47,501 nucleotides of DNA from Oscillospiraceae bacterium (GTDB lineage: Bacteria; Bacillota; Clostridia; Oscillospirales; CAG-272), in NCBI GenBank assembly GCA_015064785.1, contig SVRM01000017.1, forward strand, positions 1-47,501. The letters are read 5' to 3'. Below, in pieces: positions 25,571 to 33,246 of this stretch. Position 1 is the first letter of the stretch. Each line of letters begins with the position of its first letter. A program made the translations under genes and the position numbers. Below the pieces are notes generated by a model. The model saw only the letters and a list, made by a program, of their open reading frames with translations, had not been told where the DNA came from and ran no database searches.

Positions 25571-26685
25571 AAGTCAAGATAAATCCCCAGCAGCGTAAAG
25601 CCTGGGACAAGCAGATAACAGTACGTCAGCATCGATGCAAAATCCGCTCCCTCCTCCGCATGAAGAATCAGGTCATACGCGGTACGGTCGTCATCTTCAT
25701 AAGGACCGGGAACAGAATCCGCACGGGTCAGCGAAAGATGATAGGCATCTGCCGCCGCCAGAATCCGGAACAGCGGTGTTTCCTCATCGGTCATCACGCG
25801 GCATTCCAGATACATGCCAAGTGCATCGGTTTCCTGCGGATGCGGAATGGCAACAGACCGACGCAGAAGCGCATAACGGGTTGTAACATCGGTATCGTAT
25901 GCCGTGACCGACGTAACATAAGCAATGCGAAGGTCATATCGGGTCAGAAGTGAATAGAAGCGGAGCAGCTTTCCGTCGGAGGAATTCTCCAACGGCAGGA
26001 TACATGCGGTTGCGCGGTCATAATACAGCGCCTCGCAGACTCCGGGAAAATCGGAATAATACGTACTTGCGGCACTGCGCAGAACGGTGGAAAACGTCTC
26101 AAACGCGGTATCGGTATAGGTATTGCGCAAATAGGCAACGCGCTCACCGACCGGACGCGGCACACGCGCTTCCAGATCGGGTGTGGTGTCGTCCTCTATG
26201 TGATCTTCCTCGCGGACAAGATCCGAAATCATCCGCACCCATCGGTCATCATATTCCCCTTCCGTGATGCGGTACATCCGGTCATTGGCATGAGCCAGAC
26301 CGCGGCAGAGGATGATCCGCTCCTCCGCACCGGCATTGGCAAAGGTACGGGCAATTTCCCCGGTGCTGTATGCATGATCCGGCACGGTGGTTTCTCTTGC
26401 ACTGATCTGTGTAAAGGTTTCCGGAAATCGTTCTTCCCGGATCAGCCGCTCAAAGACGTCATCCGGATATTCATTTGATATGGCGGAAAGGATGGCGCGG
26501 ACCTTTTCTTCGAGAATGGCATGGCGCATCTCGGCAAGATTGGCTGCTGTTGTGTCCAGACGCGACAAATTGGCATCGGAAATACGGAGCTTTTCCCCGA
26601 CTGCCATGTAGCCCGGACGGTGTCCGCCGGAAAGCTCATGATAACCGCGTATTTCTCTGTAGTCTTCATCCCGTTCAAACAGCAT
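25567..26685 (-). CDS. Shortened prephenate-dehydratase-like protein with ACT-like C terminus
   Basis: This 372-residue protein is not a standard enzyme. Residues 182-260 read like the first half of a prephenate dehydratase domain (RVAYLRNTYTDTAFETF, then ILPLENSSDG at 229-238, matching the LPIENS block). TTRYALL (268-274) matches the TRF catalytic motif, but only about 30 residues lie between them instead of about 80, and the HPQAL block is missing. Residues about 293-370 resemble an ACT domain and end LLGIY, as PheA does. The N-terminal 180 residues are unrecognised and mostly helical. The ATG at 26685 has GGGAGG upstream; an in-frame GTG three codons earlier is less likely. It overlaps ruvC by 4 bases. 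The fold call is inference. Confidence 0.65.
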   Translation of the reverse strand: MLFERDEDYREIRGYHELSGGHRPGYMAVGEKLRISDANLSRLDTTAANLAEMRHAILEEKVRAILSAISNEYPDDVFERLIREERFPETFTQISARETTVPDHAYSTGEIARTFANAGAEERIILCRGLAHANDRMYRITEGEYDDRWVRMISDLVREEDHIEDDTTPDLEARVPRPVGERVAYLRNTYTDTAFETFSTVLRSAASTYYSDFPGVCEALYYDRATACILPLENSSDGKLLRFYSLLTRYDLRIAYVTSVTAYDTDVTTRYALLRRSVAIPHPQETDALGMYLECRVMTDEETPLFRILAAADAYHLSLTRADSVPGPYEDDDRTAYDLILHAEEGADFASMLTYCYLLVPGFTLLGIYLDL

Positions 26686-26700
26686 AGTGCACACCTCCCG

Positions 26701-26757
26701 TCACAGTGTCATCTGCGCGGCATACATATGCAGCATGAAAAACCGCACAGAAAACAT
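26701..26757 (-). CDS. Possible 18-residue leader peptide
   Basis: Between the promoter at 26770-26798 and the prephenate-dehydratase-like gene lies a short open frame, MFSVRFFMLHMYAAQMTL. It has a plausible ribosome binding site (AAGGTAA, 3 bases before the ATG) and a stop codon touching the GGGAGG site of the next gene. Three of 18 residues are Phe and one is Tyr. No terminator-antiterminator pair is obvious, so attenuation is only a suggestion, and the frame could be chance. Confidence 0.35.
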   Translation of the reverse strand: MFSVRFFMLHMYAAQMTL

Positions 26758-26769
26758 GATTACCTTATT

Positions 26770-26798
26770 AGTATACCATATTTCTTTGCATATTGCAA
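26770..26798 (-). promoter_or_regulatory. Promoter of the PDT-like/ruvC/ruvA operon
   Basis: On the minus strand TTGCAA (26798-26793), 17 bases and TATACT (26775-26770). It lies 85 bases before the first large gene and just upstream of the possible leader peptide. Confidence 0.85.
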
Positions 26799-26822
26799 TG
26801 GCGGAATGAAATTTTTTCCTTA

Positions 26823-27077
26823 TTATAATAGATTGTTTACATTTTCCAATGGATCGCAGTCTTCATTTCCGTACATCGGCGGAAGATGGGAACTTTGCTG
26901 CGGCAGGACATACAGCCGATCATTCCCCATCCGTCCCGGCAACGTCACACTGTCCGGCGTCAGATACGGCGATTCCGGCCGAACCGCGGTATATAGACAC
27001 TGCCGCATAAGCGTCTTTTCAAGTGCCATCTGATATGCCTGCTCCAAATCAGGTACCGGTCGGTTTGCGTGTTTCAT
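26823..27077 (-). CDS. Small hypothetical protein, 84 residues
   Basis: I do not recognise this protein. It is polar and proline-rich with no signal or membrane segment; residues 10-35 look helical (DLEQAYQMALEKTLMRQCLYTA). TGAGGAA precedes the ATG at a good distance, and a moderate promoter (TTGTAA-16-TAAATA) overlaps the divergent promoter at 27138. It stands alone upstream of the ruv promoter. Small size leaves some doubt that it is real. Confidence 0.55.
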   Translation of the reverse strand: MKHANRPVPDLEQAYQMALEKTLMRQCLYTAVRPESPYLTPDSVTLPGRMGNDRLYVLPQQSSHLPPMYGNEDCDPLENVNNLL

Positions 27078-27137
27078 ATTTGTGATTCCTCATTTCATCG
27101 AATTTTCGGGTAAATCTATTTATTTGCATTTTTCCCG

Positions 27138-27166
27138 TTTACAATTCCGTTTTTTTATGGTAAAAT
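27138..27166 (+). promoter_or_regulatory. Promoter of the 39-residue peptide/pseudouridine synthase operon
   Basis: TTTACA (27138-27143), 17 bases and TAAAAT (27161-27166). The -35 overlaps that of a candidate divergent promoter for the gene ending at 26823. A short hairpin, CCTCA-TGC-TGAGG, overlaps the ribosome binding site at about 27225. Confidence 0.8.
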
Positions 27167-27233
27167 AATAAGAAAGACCCCCGGAATGCATAGCACCGCG
27201 CTAATACGGTTATCCTCATGCTGAGGTGATCGC

Positions 27234-27353
27234 ATGAAACGAAACTACCCTTCCCTGTGCGCCTTCGGCATCGGGACATTGCTCGGCAGCGGAATGGCGG
27301 CGGTGATGCTGGCGGCAGTCTATTTCTTTATTCTGCGCGGATGGATCGGATGA
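27234..27353 (+). CDS. 39-residue single-pass membrane peptide
   Basis: This short frame starts with ATG after GAGGTGAT and encodes MKRNYPSLCAFGIGTLLGSG followed by a hydrophobic helix and the end FFILRGWIG. Basic N terminus, one GxxxG-like membrane helix and a short tail fit a small membrane protein. It lies between a strong promoter and the pseudouridine synthase gene, 39 bases upstream of it. The function is unknown. Confidence 0.6.
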   Translation: MKRNYPSLCAFGIGTLLGSGMAAVMLAAVYFFILRGWIG

Positions 27354-27392
27354 GCCGTCGGTTCCCTCGCCGCAGACAGAAAGGCAGAGGAC

Positions 27393-28115
27393 ATGAGACT
27401 TGATAAATATATGAGCGCAGCCGGAGTTCTGTCGCGCAAGGAATGTGCGGCGGCGGTAAAACGCGGACGGATCCTCATCGGCGGTCTGCCGGCAGCAAAA
27501 GCGGACATACAGGTTCAGCCGGGACAGGTCATTACCCTGGACGGCATACCTGTTGTTTACCGTGAATTCACTTACATCATGATGCACAAGCCGCAGGGCG
27601 TCGTTTCCGCAACAGACGATCCCGGCGAGCGGACCGTGCTTGACCTGCTTCCGGAACAACTGCGGCGGCTGAACCTGTTCCCGTGCGGCAGACTGGATAA
27701 GAACACGACGGGGTTTGTGCTTCTGACCTCGGACGGGGTCTTATCGCACCGGGTACTGGCCCCGAAACGTCATGCCGAGAAGGTCTATCGCTTCAAGGTG
27801 AAGTTTCCGCTGTCCGATCAGGACATCGAAACGCTCGAAAACGGTGTTGTCCTGTCCGCTGACAGCTACGCCGAGGAATGGAAGACCGCCCCGTGCCGCG
27901 TTTACCCGGATGCAGACGGTCTGGGCGGCGAAATTGTCCTCACAGAAGGCAAATATCACCAGATCAAGCGCATGATGGAGGCTGTCCACAACCAGATTAC
28001 CGCACTGGCGCGTGTTTCCTTCTGCGGCATTCCGCTCGATCCCGCGCTGAAGCCGGGTGAGTGGCGCTATCTGACCGACGAAGAAGAAGCGGTTCTCAAA
28101 AAATGTGCCGAATAA
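27393..28115 (+). CDS. RsuA/RluB-family pseudouridine synthase
   Basis: This 240-residue enzyme isomerises a uridine in ribosomal RNA. It has an N-terminal S4 RNA-binding domain (MRLDKYMSAAGVLSRKE) and the catalytic motif GRLDKNTTG with Asp102. The family includes RsuA (16S position 516) and RluB/E/F (23S), and the sequence alone does not settle the target. GAGG precedes the ATG. The methyltransferase gene follows 39 bases later, making a small RNA-modification operon. Confidence 0.92.
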   Translation: MRLDKYMSAAGVLSRKECAAAVKRGRILIGGLPAAKADIQVQPGQVITLDGIPVVYREFTYIMMHKPQGVVSATDDPGERTVLDLLPEQLRRLNLFPCGRLDKNTTGFVLLTSDGVLSHRVLAPKRHAEKVYRFKVKFPLSDQDIETLENGVVLSADSYAEEWKTAPCRVYPDADGLGGEIVLTEGKYHQIKRMMEAVHNQITALARVSFCGIPLDPALKPGEWRYLTDEEEAVLKKCAE

Positions 28116-28154
28116 TTTCAAACGCCATGTTTCAGTCCGAAAGGAGACGTACAT

Positions 28155-28985
28155 ATGCCCAAAACACAGAAAATCACAACGAAAAATGCAGATTTCCAGC
28201 GGTTTGAGGTCCTATTAACCAACCGCAATAAGCGTTACCGCTACGGAACCTTCCTTGTAGAAGGTGTGCGTTCTCTCAACAAAGCCCGCGCGGAAGGCTG
28301 GATTTTTGAGTCATTCCTTTATTCCTTTGAAGGCCGCCTGTCCGACTGGGCGCGTGAAATGCTTTCCAATGTACCGACCGAGATCAACTACGCCTTGACG
28401 GATGCGCTGATGGCGTCGCTGTCCGGCAAGGAGGACACCTCGGAGCTGATGGCGATTCTCAAAATGCGCGAGGATGACACGGATGCGATCATTGCGTCGC
28501 TGTCAGACAATCCCATCATTGCCCTCTTTGACCGTCCGTCCAACCGCGGCAATCTCGGCACCATGATTCGTTCCGCGGATGCGCTCGGTGTGGAGGCGCT
28601 GATTCTGACCGGTCATGCTGTCGACCTGTACGACCCGGAGGTTGTCATCAGCACCATGGGCTCGTTTTTCAATCTGCCTGTGATCCGTCTTTCCTCCGGT
28701 GAGGAGGTCGATGCGCTGATCGAAAAGCTCCGCACGCGTTACCCCGACATTTCTCTGATCGGTACGACGGCACACACGGACAATATGATCTATGATGCGG
28801 ACATGGTGCATCCCGTCATGTTCTTCATCGGCAACGAGACCGACGGACTCAACCGCCGTTATCGTGAGATCTGCGACACCTATGTGAAGATTCCGATGGT
28901 CGAGGGCTCCTATGCTTCGTCGTTCAATGTTGGATGTGCAGCGACGGTGATGTTTTATGAGGCCGTGCGGCAAAGAAACAAATAG
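28155..28985 (+). CDS. TrmH/SpoU-family RNA 2'-O-methyltransferase
   Basis: This 276-residue SPOUT enzyme has the three family motifs: NRGNLGTMIRSADALG (about 131-146), MFFIGNETDGL (about 222-232) and SYASSFNVGCAATVMFYE near the C terminus, which form the knotted SAM site. The N-terminal region (about 1-110) is the substrate-binding domain seen in TsnR/RlmB-like enzymes. The RNA target is unknown. AAAGGAG precedes the ATG. Confidence 0.92.
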   Translation: MPKTQKITTKNADFQRFEVLLTNRNKRYRYGTFLVEGVRSLNKARAEGWIFESFLYSFEGRLSDWAREMLSNVPTEINYALTDALMASLSGKEDTSELMAILKMREDDTDAIIASLSDNPIIALFDRPSNRGNLGTMIRSADALGVEALILTGHAVDLYDPEVVISTMGSFFNLPVIRLSSGEEVDALIEKLRTRYPDISLIGTTAHTDNMIYDADMVHPVMFFIGNETDGLNRRYREICDTYVKIPMVEGSYASSFNVGCAATVMFYEAVRQRNK

Positions 28986-29003
28986 TTTTCCACGCACTGT
29001 TTT

Positions 29004-29103
29004 GTTCATTTCTCTCCCGTGCGAGAGAAACGAACCAAAGAGCGCACTTCGGTCGCGCTGAATGCCGCCGGACAAAAGTGGAAAAATGCGGTGGTCAAGG
29101 CGG
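29004..29103. repeat. Structured spacer with three stacked hairpins
   Basis: The 335-base gap before tex starts with GTTCATTTCTCTC-CCGTGC-GAGAGAAACGAAC (29004-29035). AGCGC-ACTTCGGTC-GCGCT follows, then GCCGCC and GGCGGC about 40 bases apart (to 29103). This looks like a decayed intergenic repeat of the nested-hairpin kind. 29104-29320 is low in features; the last 60 bases are T-rich before the tex ribosome binding site. Confidence 0.5.
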
Positions 29104-29320
29104 CATGAGGCGCTTCCTCCCTCTGGCGGAATTGTCATGCTATCTGCAAAGATGTGGCAGTGCGAATATTGTTTTGCAGCATTGTGCGCCTTTGAAGATG
29201 GCAAAGTGCAAATGGGACGGTTTGTGTCTTCCTTTTGGGGAGAAAAGCAGATCGTTTCGAACATTTTCCATTGTAAACAATTTTTCTTTCTTCTTTTTAT
29301 TCTTTATTTTCGAGGTACTC

Positions 29321-31480
29321 ATGGATATCATTCTCCAATTAGCACAGGAACTGAACTTAAAGCGCGAGCAGGTTGAAAAAACCGTTGCCCTGCTGGACGA
29401 GGGCAATACCGTCCCGTTCATTGCCCGTTACCGTAAAGAAGTCACCGGATCACTGGACGACACCGTTCTGCGCACGCTGTCGGAGCGGCTGGACTATCTG
29501 CGCTCGCTGGACCGTCGCCGTGAGGAGGTTTACTCAGCCATCCTCGCACAGGAAAAGATGACACCCGAAATCGAGGCGGCACTGTCCGCCGCAAAGATTC
29601 TGACGGAAATCGAGGACATTTACCGTCCGTTCAAGCAGAAGCGCCGTACCCGCGCATCAGTCGCGCGCGAACGCGGACTGGAGCCGCTGGCACAGGCTTT
29701 GATCGAACAGAAAACATGGTACGAGCCATCCATTGCAGACCTTGCCGCATCGTTTGTCGACGAAGAAAAGGGGGTTCCGACAGCCGAGGATGCGCTCGCC
29801 GGCGCCTGTGATATCATCGCAGAGGACATCTCCGACAACGCCGAATACCGTAAGGAGCTCCGCCGCCTGACCTACCGTGACGGCATTTTGAAGACCGTCG
29901 GAACCAAGGATGAAGATTCCGTTTATTCGATGTACTACGACCGCACAGAACGTGTCAACCGCATTCCCGATCACCGGATTCTCGCAATCAACCGCGGCGA
30001 AAAGGAAGAATATCTGCGCGTATCGCTGATCACGGAAGGCGACGCTCCCACGGCATACCTCATGTCACAGGTCATCAAAAATGACCGATCACCGGCAAAG
30101 GACTACCTGACCGCAACTGTCCTTGATGCCTGGAGCCGTCTCATCGCTCCTTCCATCGAAAATGAAATCCGCGCACAGCTCTTTGACCGTGCCTCCGAGG
30201 GCGCCATTTCCAACTTCTCACTGAACTTAAAGCATCTTCTGATGGGAGCACCGCTCAGGAACTTCACTGTCATGGGCTATGACCCCGGCTACCGTACCGG
30301 CTGCAAGCTCGCTGTTGTCGACGAAACCGGACGGGTGCTGGACACAGCGGTCATCTATCCGACCAAGCCTCAGGAACGCATTGCCGAATCGAAACGCACC
30401 GTCAAGCATCTGGTGAAAAAATACGACGTCGGTGCCATTGCCATCGGCAACGGAACAGCGTCCAAAGAAAGCGAAATTTTCATTGCGGAGACACTGTCCG
30501 AGTTGTCGGCTGAGCATGTCTTCTGCAAATACATTGTTGTATCGGAAGCCGGTGCATCGGTTTATTCCGCATCGAAGCTCGGTGCTGAGGAATTCCCGGA
30601 CTTTGATGTTACCCAGCGTTCCGCCGTTTCGATCGCAAGACGCCTGCAGGATCCGCTGGCGGAGCTGGTCAAGATCGATCCGAAATCCATTGGTGTCGGT
30701 CAGTATCAGCACGACATGAAGGAAGCGCGTCTGGACGAGGCGCTGTCCGGTGTCGTTGAAGACTGCGTCAATGCCGTCGGTGTCGATATCAACACCGCGT
30801 CCTATTCTCTGCTCTCCTACATTGCCGGCATCAACACCACATCTGCCAAGAACATTGTCAAGTACCGCGAGGAAAACGGTGCGTTTACCTCACGTGCACA
30901 GATCAAAAAGGTTCCGCGCATCGGCGCAAAGGCATTTGAGCAGTGTGCCGGATTTCTGCGTATCCCCGATGCAAAGGAGATTCTCGACAATACCGGTGTT
31001 CACCCCGAGTCCTATGACGCGGCAAAGGCATTGCTCGACCGCTTTGGCTTCACAGCCGCTGACGTGCGCGGCGGCGGTCTTACCGAGCTGCGTGCAAAAG
31101 CGGAAGCCGCCGGCATGGATGCACTCGCACAGTCTCTGGGCATCGGCACACCGACACTGACCGACATCATCGCAGAACTGGAAAAGCCCGGTCGCGATAT
31201 CCGTGACGGACTGCCAAAGCCTCAGCTGCGTTCCGACATTCTCAGCATGGAGGATCTCGTCCCCGGCATGGTCCTGACGGGAACTGTACGCAATGTCATC
31301 GATTTCGGCGCATTCGTCGATATCGGCGTGCATCAGGACGGTCTTGTCCACATCTCCCAGCTCGGCTCGAAGTTCGTCCGCCATCCCTCCGAGGTGCTGG
31401 CGGTCGGAGATGTCGTTGAGGTCCGGGTTCTTGATGTTGATGTCAAAAAGAAGCGTATTGCGCTGACGATGAAGAAGTGA
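29321..31480 (+). CDS. tex: Tex-family transcription accessory protein
   Basis: This 719-residue nucleic-acid-binding protein belongs to the Tex/YhgF family. Order seen: an N-terminal helical Tex domain (LAQELNLKREQVEKTV), a YqgF/RNase H-like domain (MGYDPGYRTGCKLAVVDETG), helix-hairpin-helix motifs (SYIAGINTTSAKNIVKYREENG) and a C-terminal S1 domain (GMVLTGTVRNVIDFGAFVDI). The length fits the family. The frame is open 81 codons further upstream, but that part is spacer DNA; GAGG 6 bases before ATG 29321 and the family-typical MDIILQLAQE fix the start. It acts in the cytosol on transcription or RNA; the details are not settled for Clostridia. Confidence 0.96.
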   Translation: MDIILQLAQELNLKREQVEKTVALLDEGNTVPFIARYRKEVTGSLDDTVLRTLSERLDYLRSLDRRREEVYSAILAQEKMTPEIEAALSAAKILTEIEDIYRPFKQKRRTRASVARERGLEPLAQALIEQKTWYEPSIADLAASFVDEEKGVPTAEDALAGACDIIAEDISDNAEYRKELRRLTYRDGILKTVGTKDEDSVYSMYYDRTERVNRIPDHRILAINRGEKEEYLRVSLITEGDAPTAYLMSQVIKNDRSPAKDYLTATVLDAWSRLIAPSIENEIRAQLFDRASEGAISNFSLNLKHLLMGAPLRNFTVMGYDPGYRTGCKLAVVDETGRVLDTAVIYPTKPQERIAESKRTVKHLVKKYDVGAIAIGNGTASKESEIFIAETLSELSAEHVFCKYIVVSEAGASVYSASKLGAEEFPDFDVTQRSAVSIARRLQDPLAELVKIDPKSIGVGQYQHDMKEARLDEALSGVVEDCVNAVGVDINTASYSLLSYIAGINTTSAKNIVKYREENGAFTSRAQIKKVPRIGAKAFEQCAGFLRIPDAKEILDNTGVHPESYDAAKALLDRFGFTAADVRGGGLTELRAKAEAAGMDALAQSLGIGTPTLTDIIAELEKPGRDIRDGLPKPQLRSDILSMEDLVPGMVLTGTVRNVIDFGAFVDIGVHQDGLVHISQLGSKFVRHPSEVLAVGDVVEVRVLDVDVKKKRIALTMKK

Positions 31481-31540
31481 TAAACAGAAAGGTCTGATGC
31501 TGTGCATGGTCGGCAGATCGCGTGACGGCACATCCGCGTC

Positions 31541-31805
31541 TTAGCCTTCCCTGGTAAGGGAAGGTGGATTTCGGTGAAATTGCCCCTGCAATTTTGCCGA
31601 AAGACGGATGAGTCGTCGAGACGGCGGCAATCCTGTAGAGCATTTGGCAACTGGAAATATGTGTCATTTTTCCGTTATAATTCAATGTAACATCGAATCA
31701 GAAAAGTAACAGAGAACGACTCGAATCCGTAGAAGATGGCAAAGCCATCTTCGGAAGAAAGCTCCGCTTTCTTCGTCACCTCTCCCTCACCAGGGAAGGC
31801 TTGGA
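31541..31805. repeat. Nested-palindrome intergenic repeat, family A copy 4
   Basis: This 265-bp element lies 60 bases after tex. It has the TTAGCCTTCCCTGGTAAGGG left end and the matching right end, GACGGATGAGTCGTC inside and ACGACTCGAATCCGT (two extra bases). Near the right end are GAAGATGGC-AAA-GCCATCTTC and GAAGAAAGC-TCC-GCTTTCTTC: stems identical to copy 2 while loops changed. The remainder of 31481-32054 is AT-rich and holds the msmK promoter region. Confidence 0.9.
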
Positions 31806-31971
31806 CACGGTTGCATCCATCCTCATTTTTATTTTATTTTAATTTATTAAATCCAATCACCCTCAAAATCGGTCGCAAACCCATGAAATTTCCATTGTTT
31901 TGTAAAAAGTGTACAAACTATTGCGTGAAATTTTGTGACATGAGCCTCTTCCCAAATCGTGGATTTTTTGA

Positions 31972-31977
31972 TATAAT
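31972..31977 (+). promoter_or_regulatory. -10 element of the sugar ABC ATPase gene
   Basis: A perfect TATAAT lies 78 bases before the start codon at 32055. The matching -35 is poor (TTCCCA near 31949), so an activator or an extended element may be involved. The ribosome binding site AGGAGG is strong. Confidence 0.55.
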
Positions 31978-32054
31978 ATACATCGTAAAAAAGTACAAGC
32001 AAAAATTGGGATGCGAAAAAACGCGTCTCTTTTACAAAGTACAGGAGGAACACA

Positions 32055-33167
32055 ATGGCAAGCTTATCTCTCAAACACATTTATAAGAAGTATCCGGGTG
32101 GTGTTACCGCTGTCTCCGATTTCTGTCTGGAAATCAAGGACAAGGAATTCATCATCTTCGTCGGCCCCTCCGGATGCGGTAAGTCCACTACTCTGCGTAT
32201 GATCGCAGGTCTGGAAGAAATCACCGAAGGCGAACTGTTCATCGGCGACCGTCTGGTTAACGACGTTGCCCCCAAGGACAGAGACATCGCGATGGTGTTC
32301 CAGAACTACGCTCTGTACCCGCACATGTCCGTCTTCGACAACATGGCATTCGGTCTGAAGCTCCGCAAGGTTCCGAAGGAAGAAATCAAGAGAAAGGTCG
32401 AAGAAGCAGCTCGTATCCTCGACATCTCTCACCTGCTTGACAGAAAGCCGAAGGCTCTGTCCGGTGGTCAGAAGCAGCGTGTCGCGCTCGGTCGTGCAAT
32501 CGTCCGTGACCCGAAGGTCTTCTTGCTTGACGAACCGCTGTCCAACCTCGACGCTAAGCTCCGTGCACAGATGAGAACCGAGCTTACCAAGATTCACAAG
32601 AGACTCGGTACAACCTTCATTTACGTTACACATGACCAGGTCGAGGCTATGACCATGGCTACCCGTATCGTCGTTATGAAGGACGGTGTCATCCAGCAGG
32701 TTGATACTCCTCAGAACCTCTACGATGCTCCCTGCAATGTCTTCGTCGCAGGCTTCATCGGCACTCCTCAGATGAACTTCATCAACGCGAAGCTCGAAAA
32801 GAAGGGTGAAGACGTTTACGTTACCTTCGGTAAGAACTCTCTCAAGCTGCCGGCTGAAAAGGTTGACAATCCCGACCTCAAGCCCTACATCGGCGAAGAA
32901 GTTATTGTCGGTCTCCGTCCTGAATGTATCCACGACGAAGAACGTATCCTCAACGCTATGCCCGAAGCTATCATCGAGACCTACGTTGAAGTTACCGAAC
33001 TTATGGGTGCTGAAATCTATCTGTACCTCGTTACCGATGAGCAGACCCTCACCGCTCGTGTTTCCTCCCGTTCCACCGCTCGTTCCGGCGACACCATCAA
33101 GGTTGCTCTGGAAGTTTCCAGAATGCACATCTTCGATAAGGACACCGAAAAGTGCATCGTTCACTAA
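32055..33167 (+). CDS. msmK: Sugar ABC transporter ATPase, MsmK/UgpC type
   Basis: This 370-residue ATPase powers carbohydrate ABC importers. It has Walker A GPSGCGKST (37-45), Q-loop, signature LSGGQ (135-139), Walker B VFLLDE (155-160) and a C-terminal TOBE regulatory domain (VGLRPECIHDEE). In Firmicutes one such ATPase often serves many sugar transporters, which fits the permease-less solute-binding genes in this window. Codon use is markedly biased (CGT, AAG, GAA, ACC), unlike most neighbours, so it is probably highly expressed. AGGAGG precedes the ATG, and a strong terminator follows. Confidence 0.94.
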   Translation: MASLSLKHIYKKYPGGVTAVSDFCLEIKDKEFIIFVGPSGCGKSTTLRMIAGLEEITEGELFIGDRLVNDVAPKDRDIAMVFQNYALYPHMSVFDNMAFGLKLRKVPKEEIKRKVEEAARILDISHLLDRKPKALSGGQKQRVALGRAIVRDPKVFLLDEPLSNLDAKLRAQMRTELTKIHKRLGTTFIYVTHDQVEAMTMATRIVVMKDGVIQQVDTPQNLYDAPCNVFVAGFIGTPQMNFINAKLEKKGEDVYVTFGKNSLKLPAEKVDNPDLKPYIGEEVIVGLRPECIHDEERILNAMPEAIIETYVEVTELMGAEIYLYLVTDEQTLTARVSSRSTARSGDTIKVALEVSRMHIFDKDTEKCIVH

Positions 33168-33176
33168 GATGAATAT

Positions 33177-33210
33177 AAAGGTCTGCTTCTTTCCGGAGCA
33201 GACCTTTTTT
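33177..33210 (+). terminator. Intrinsic terminator of msmK
   Basis: AAAGGTCTGCT (33177-33187) pairs with AGCAGACCTTT (33197-33207), followed by TTT to 33210. It is a strong rho-independent terminator 10 bases after the stop codon. Confidence 0.93.
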
Positions 33211-33246
33211 CTCCTGTCAAACATCATATCAATGGAGGACTAAAAC

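Noticed and set aside
29078..29320. N-terminal extension of Tex
   Set aside because: The open frame continues upstream but encodes spacer sequence unlike any Tex protein; GAGG and the family start support 29321.
31700..31735. tRNA-like GACTCGAATCC string
   Set aside because: It is a variant of the inner repeat ACGACTCATCCGT; no acceptor stem or anticodon arm can be drawn.
32064..33227. 387-codon open frame opposite the sugar ABC ATPase
   Set aside because: Same artefact; the sense strand has complete ABC motifs, a ribosome binding site and a terminator.
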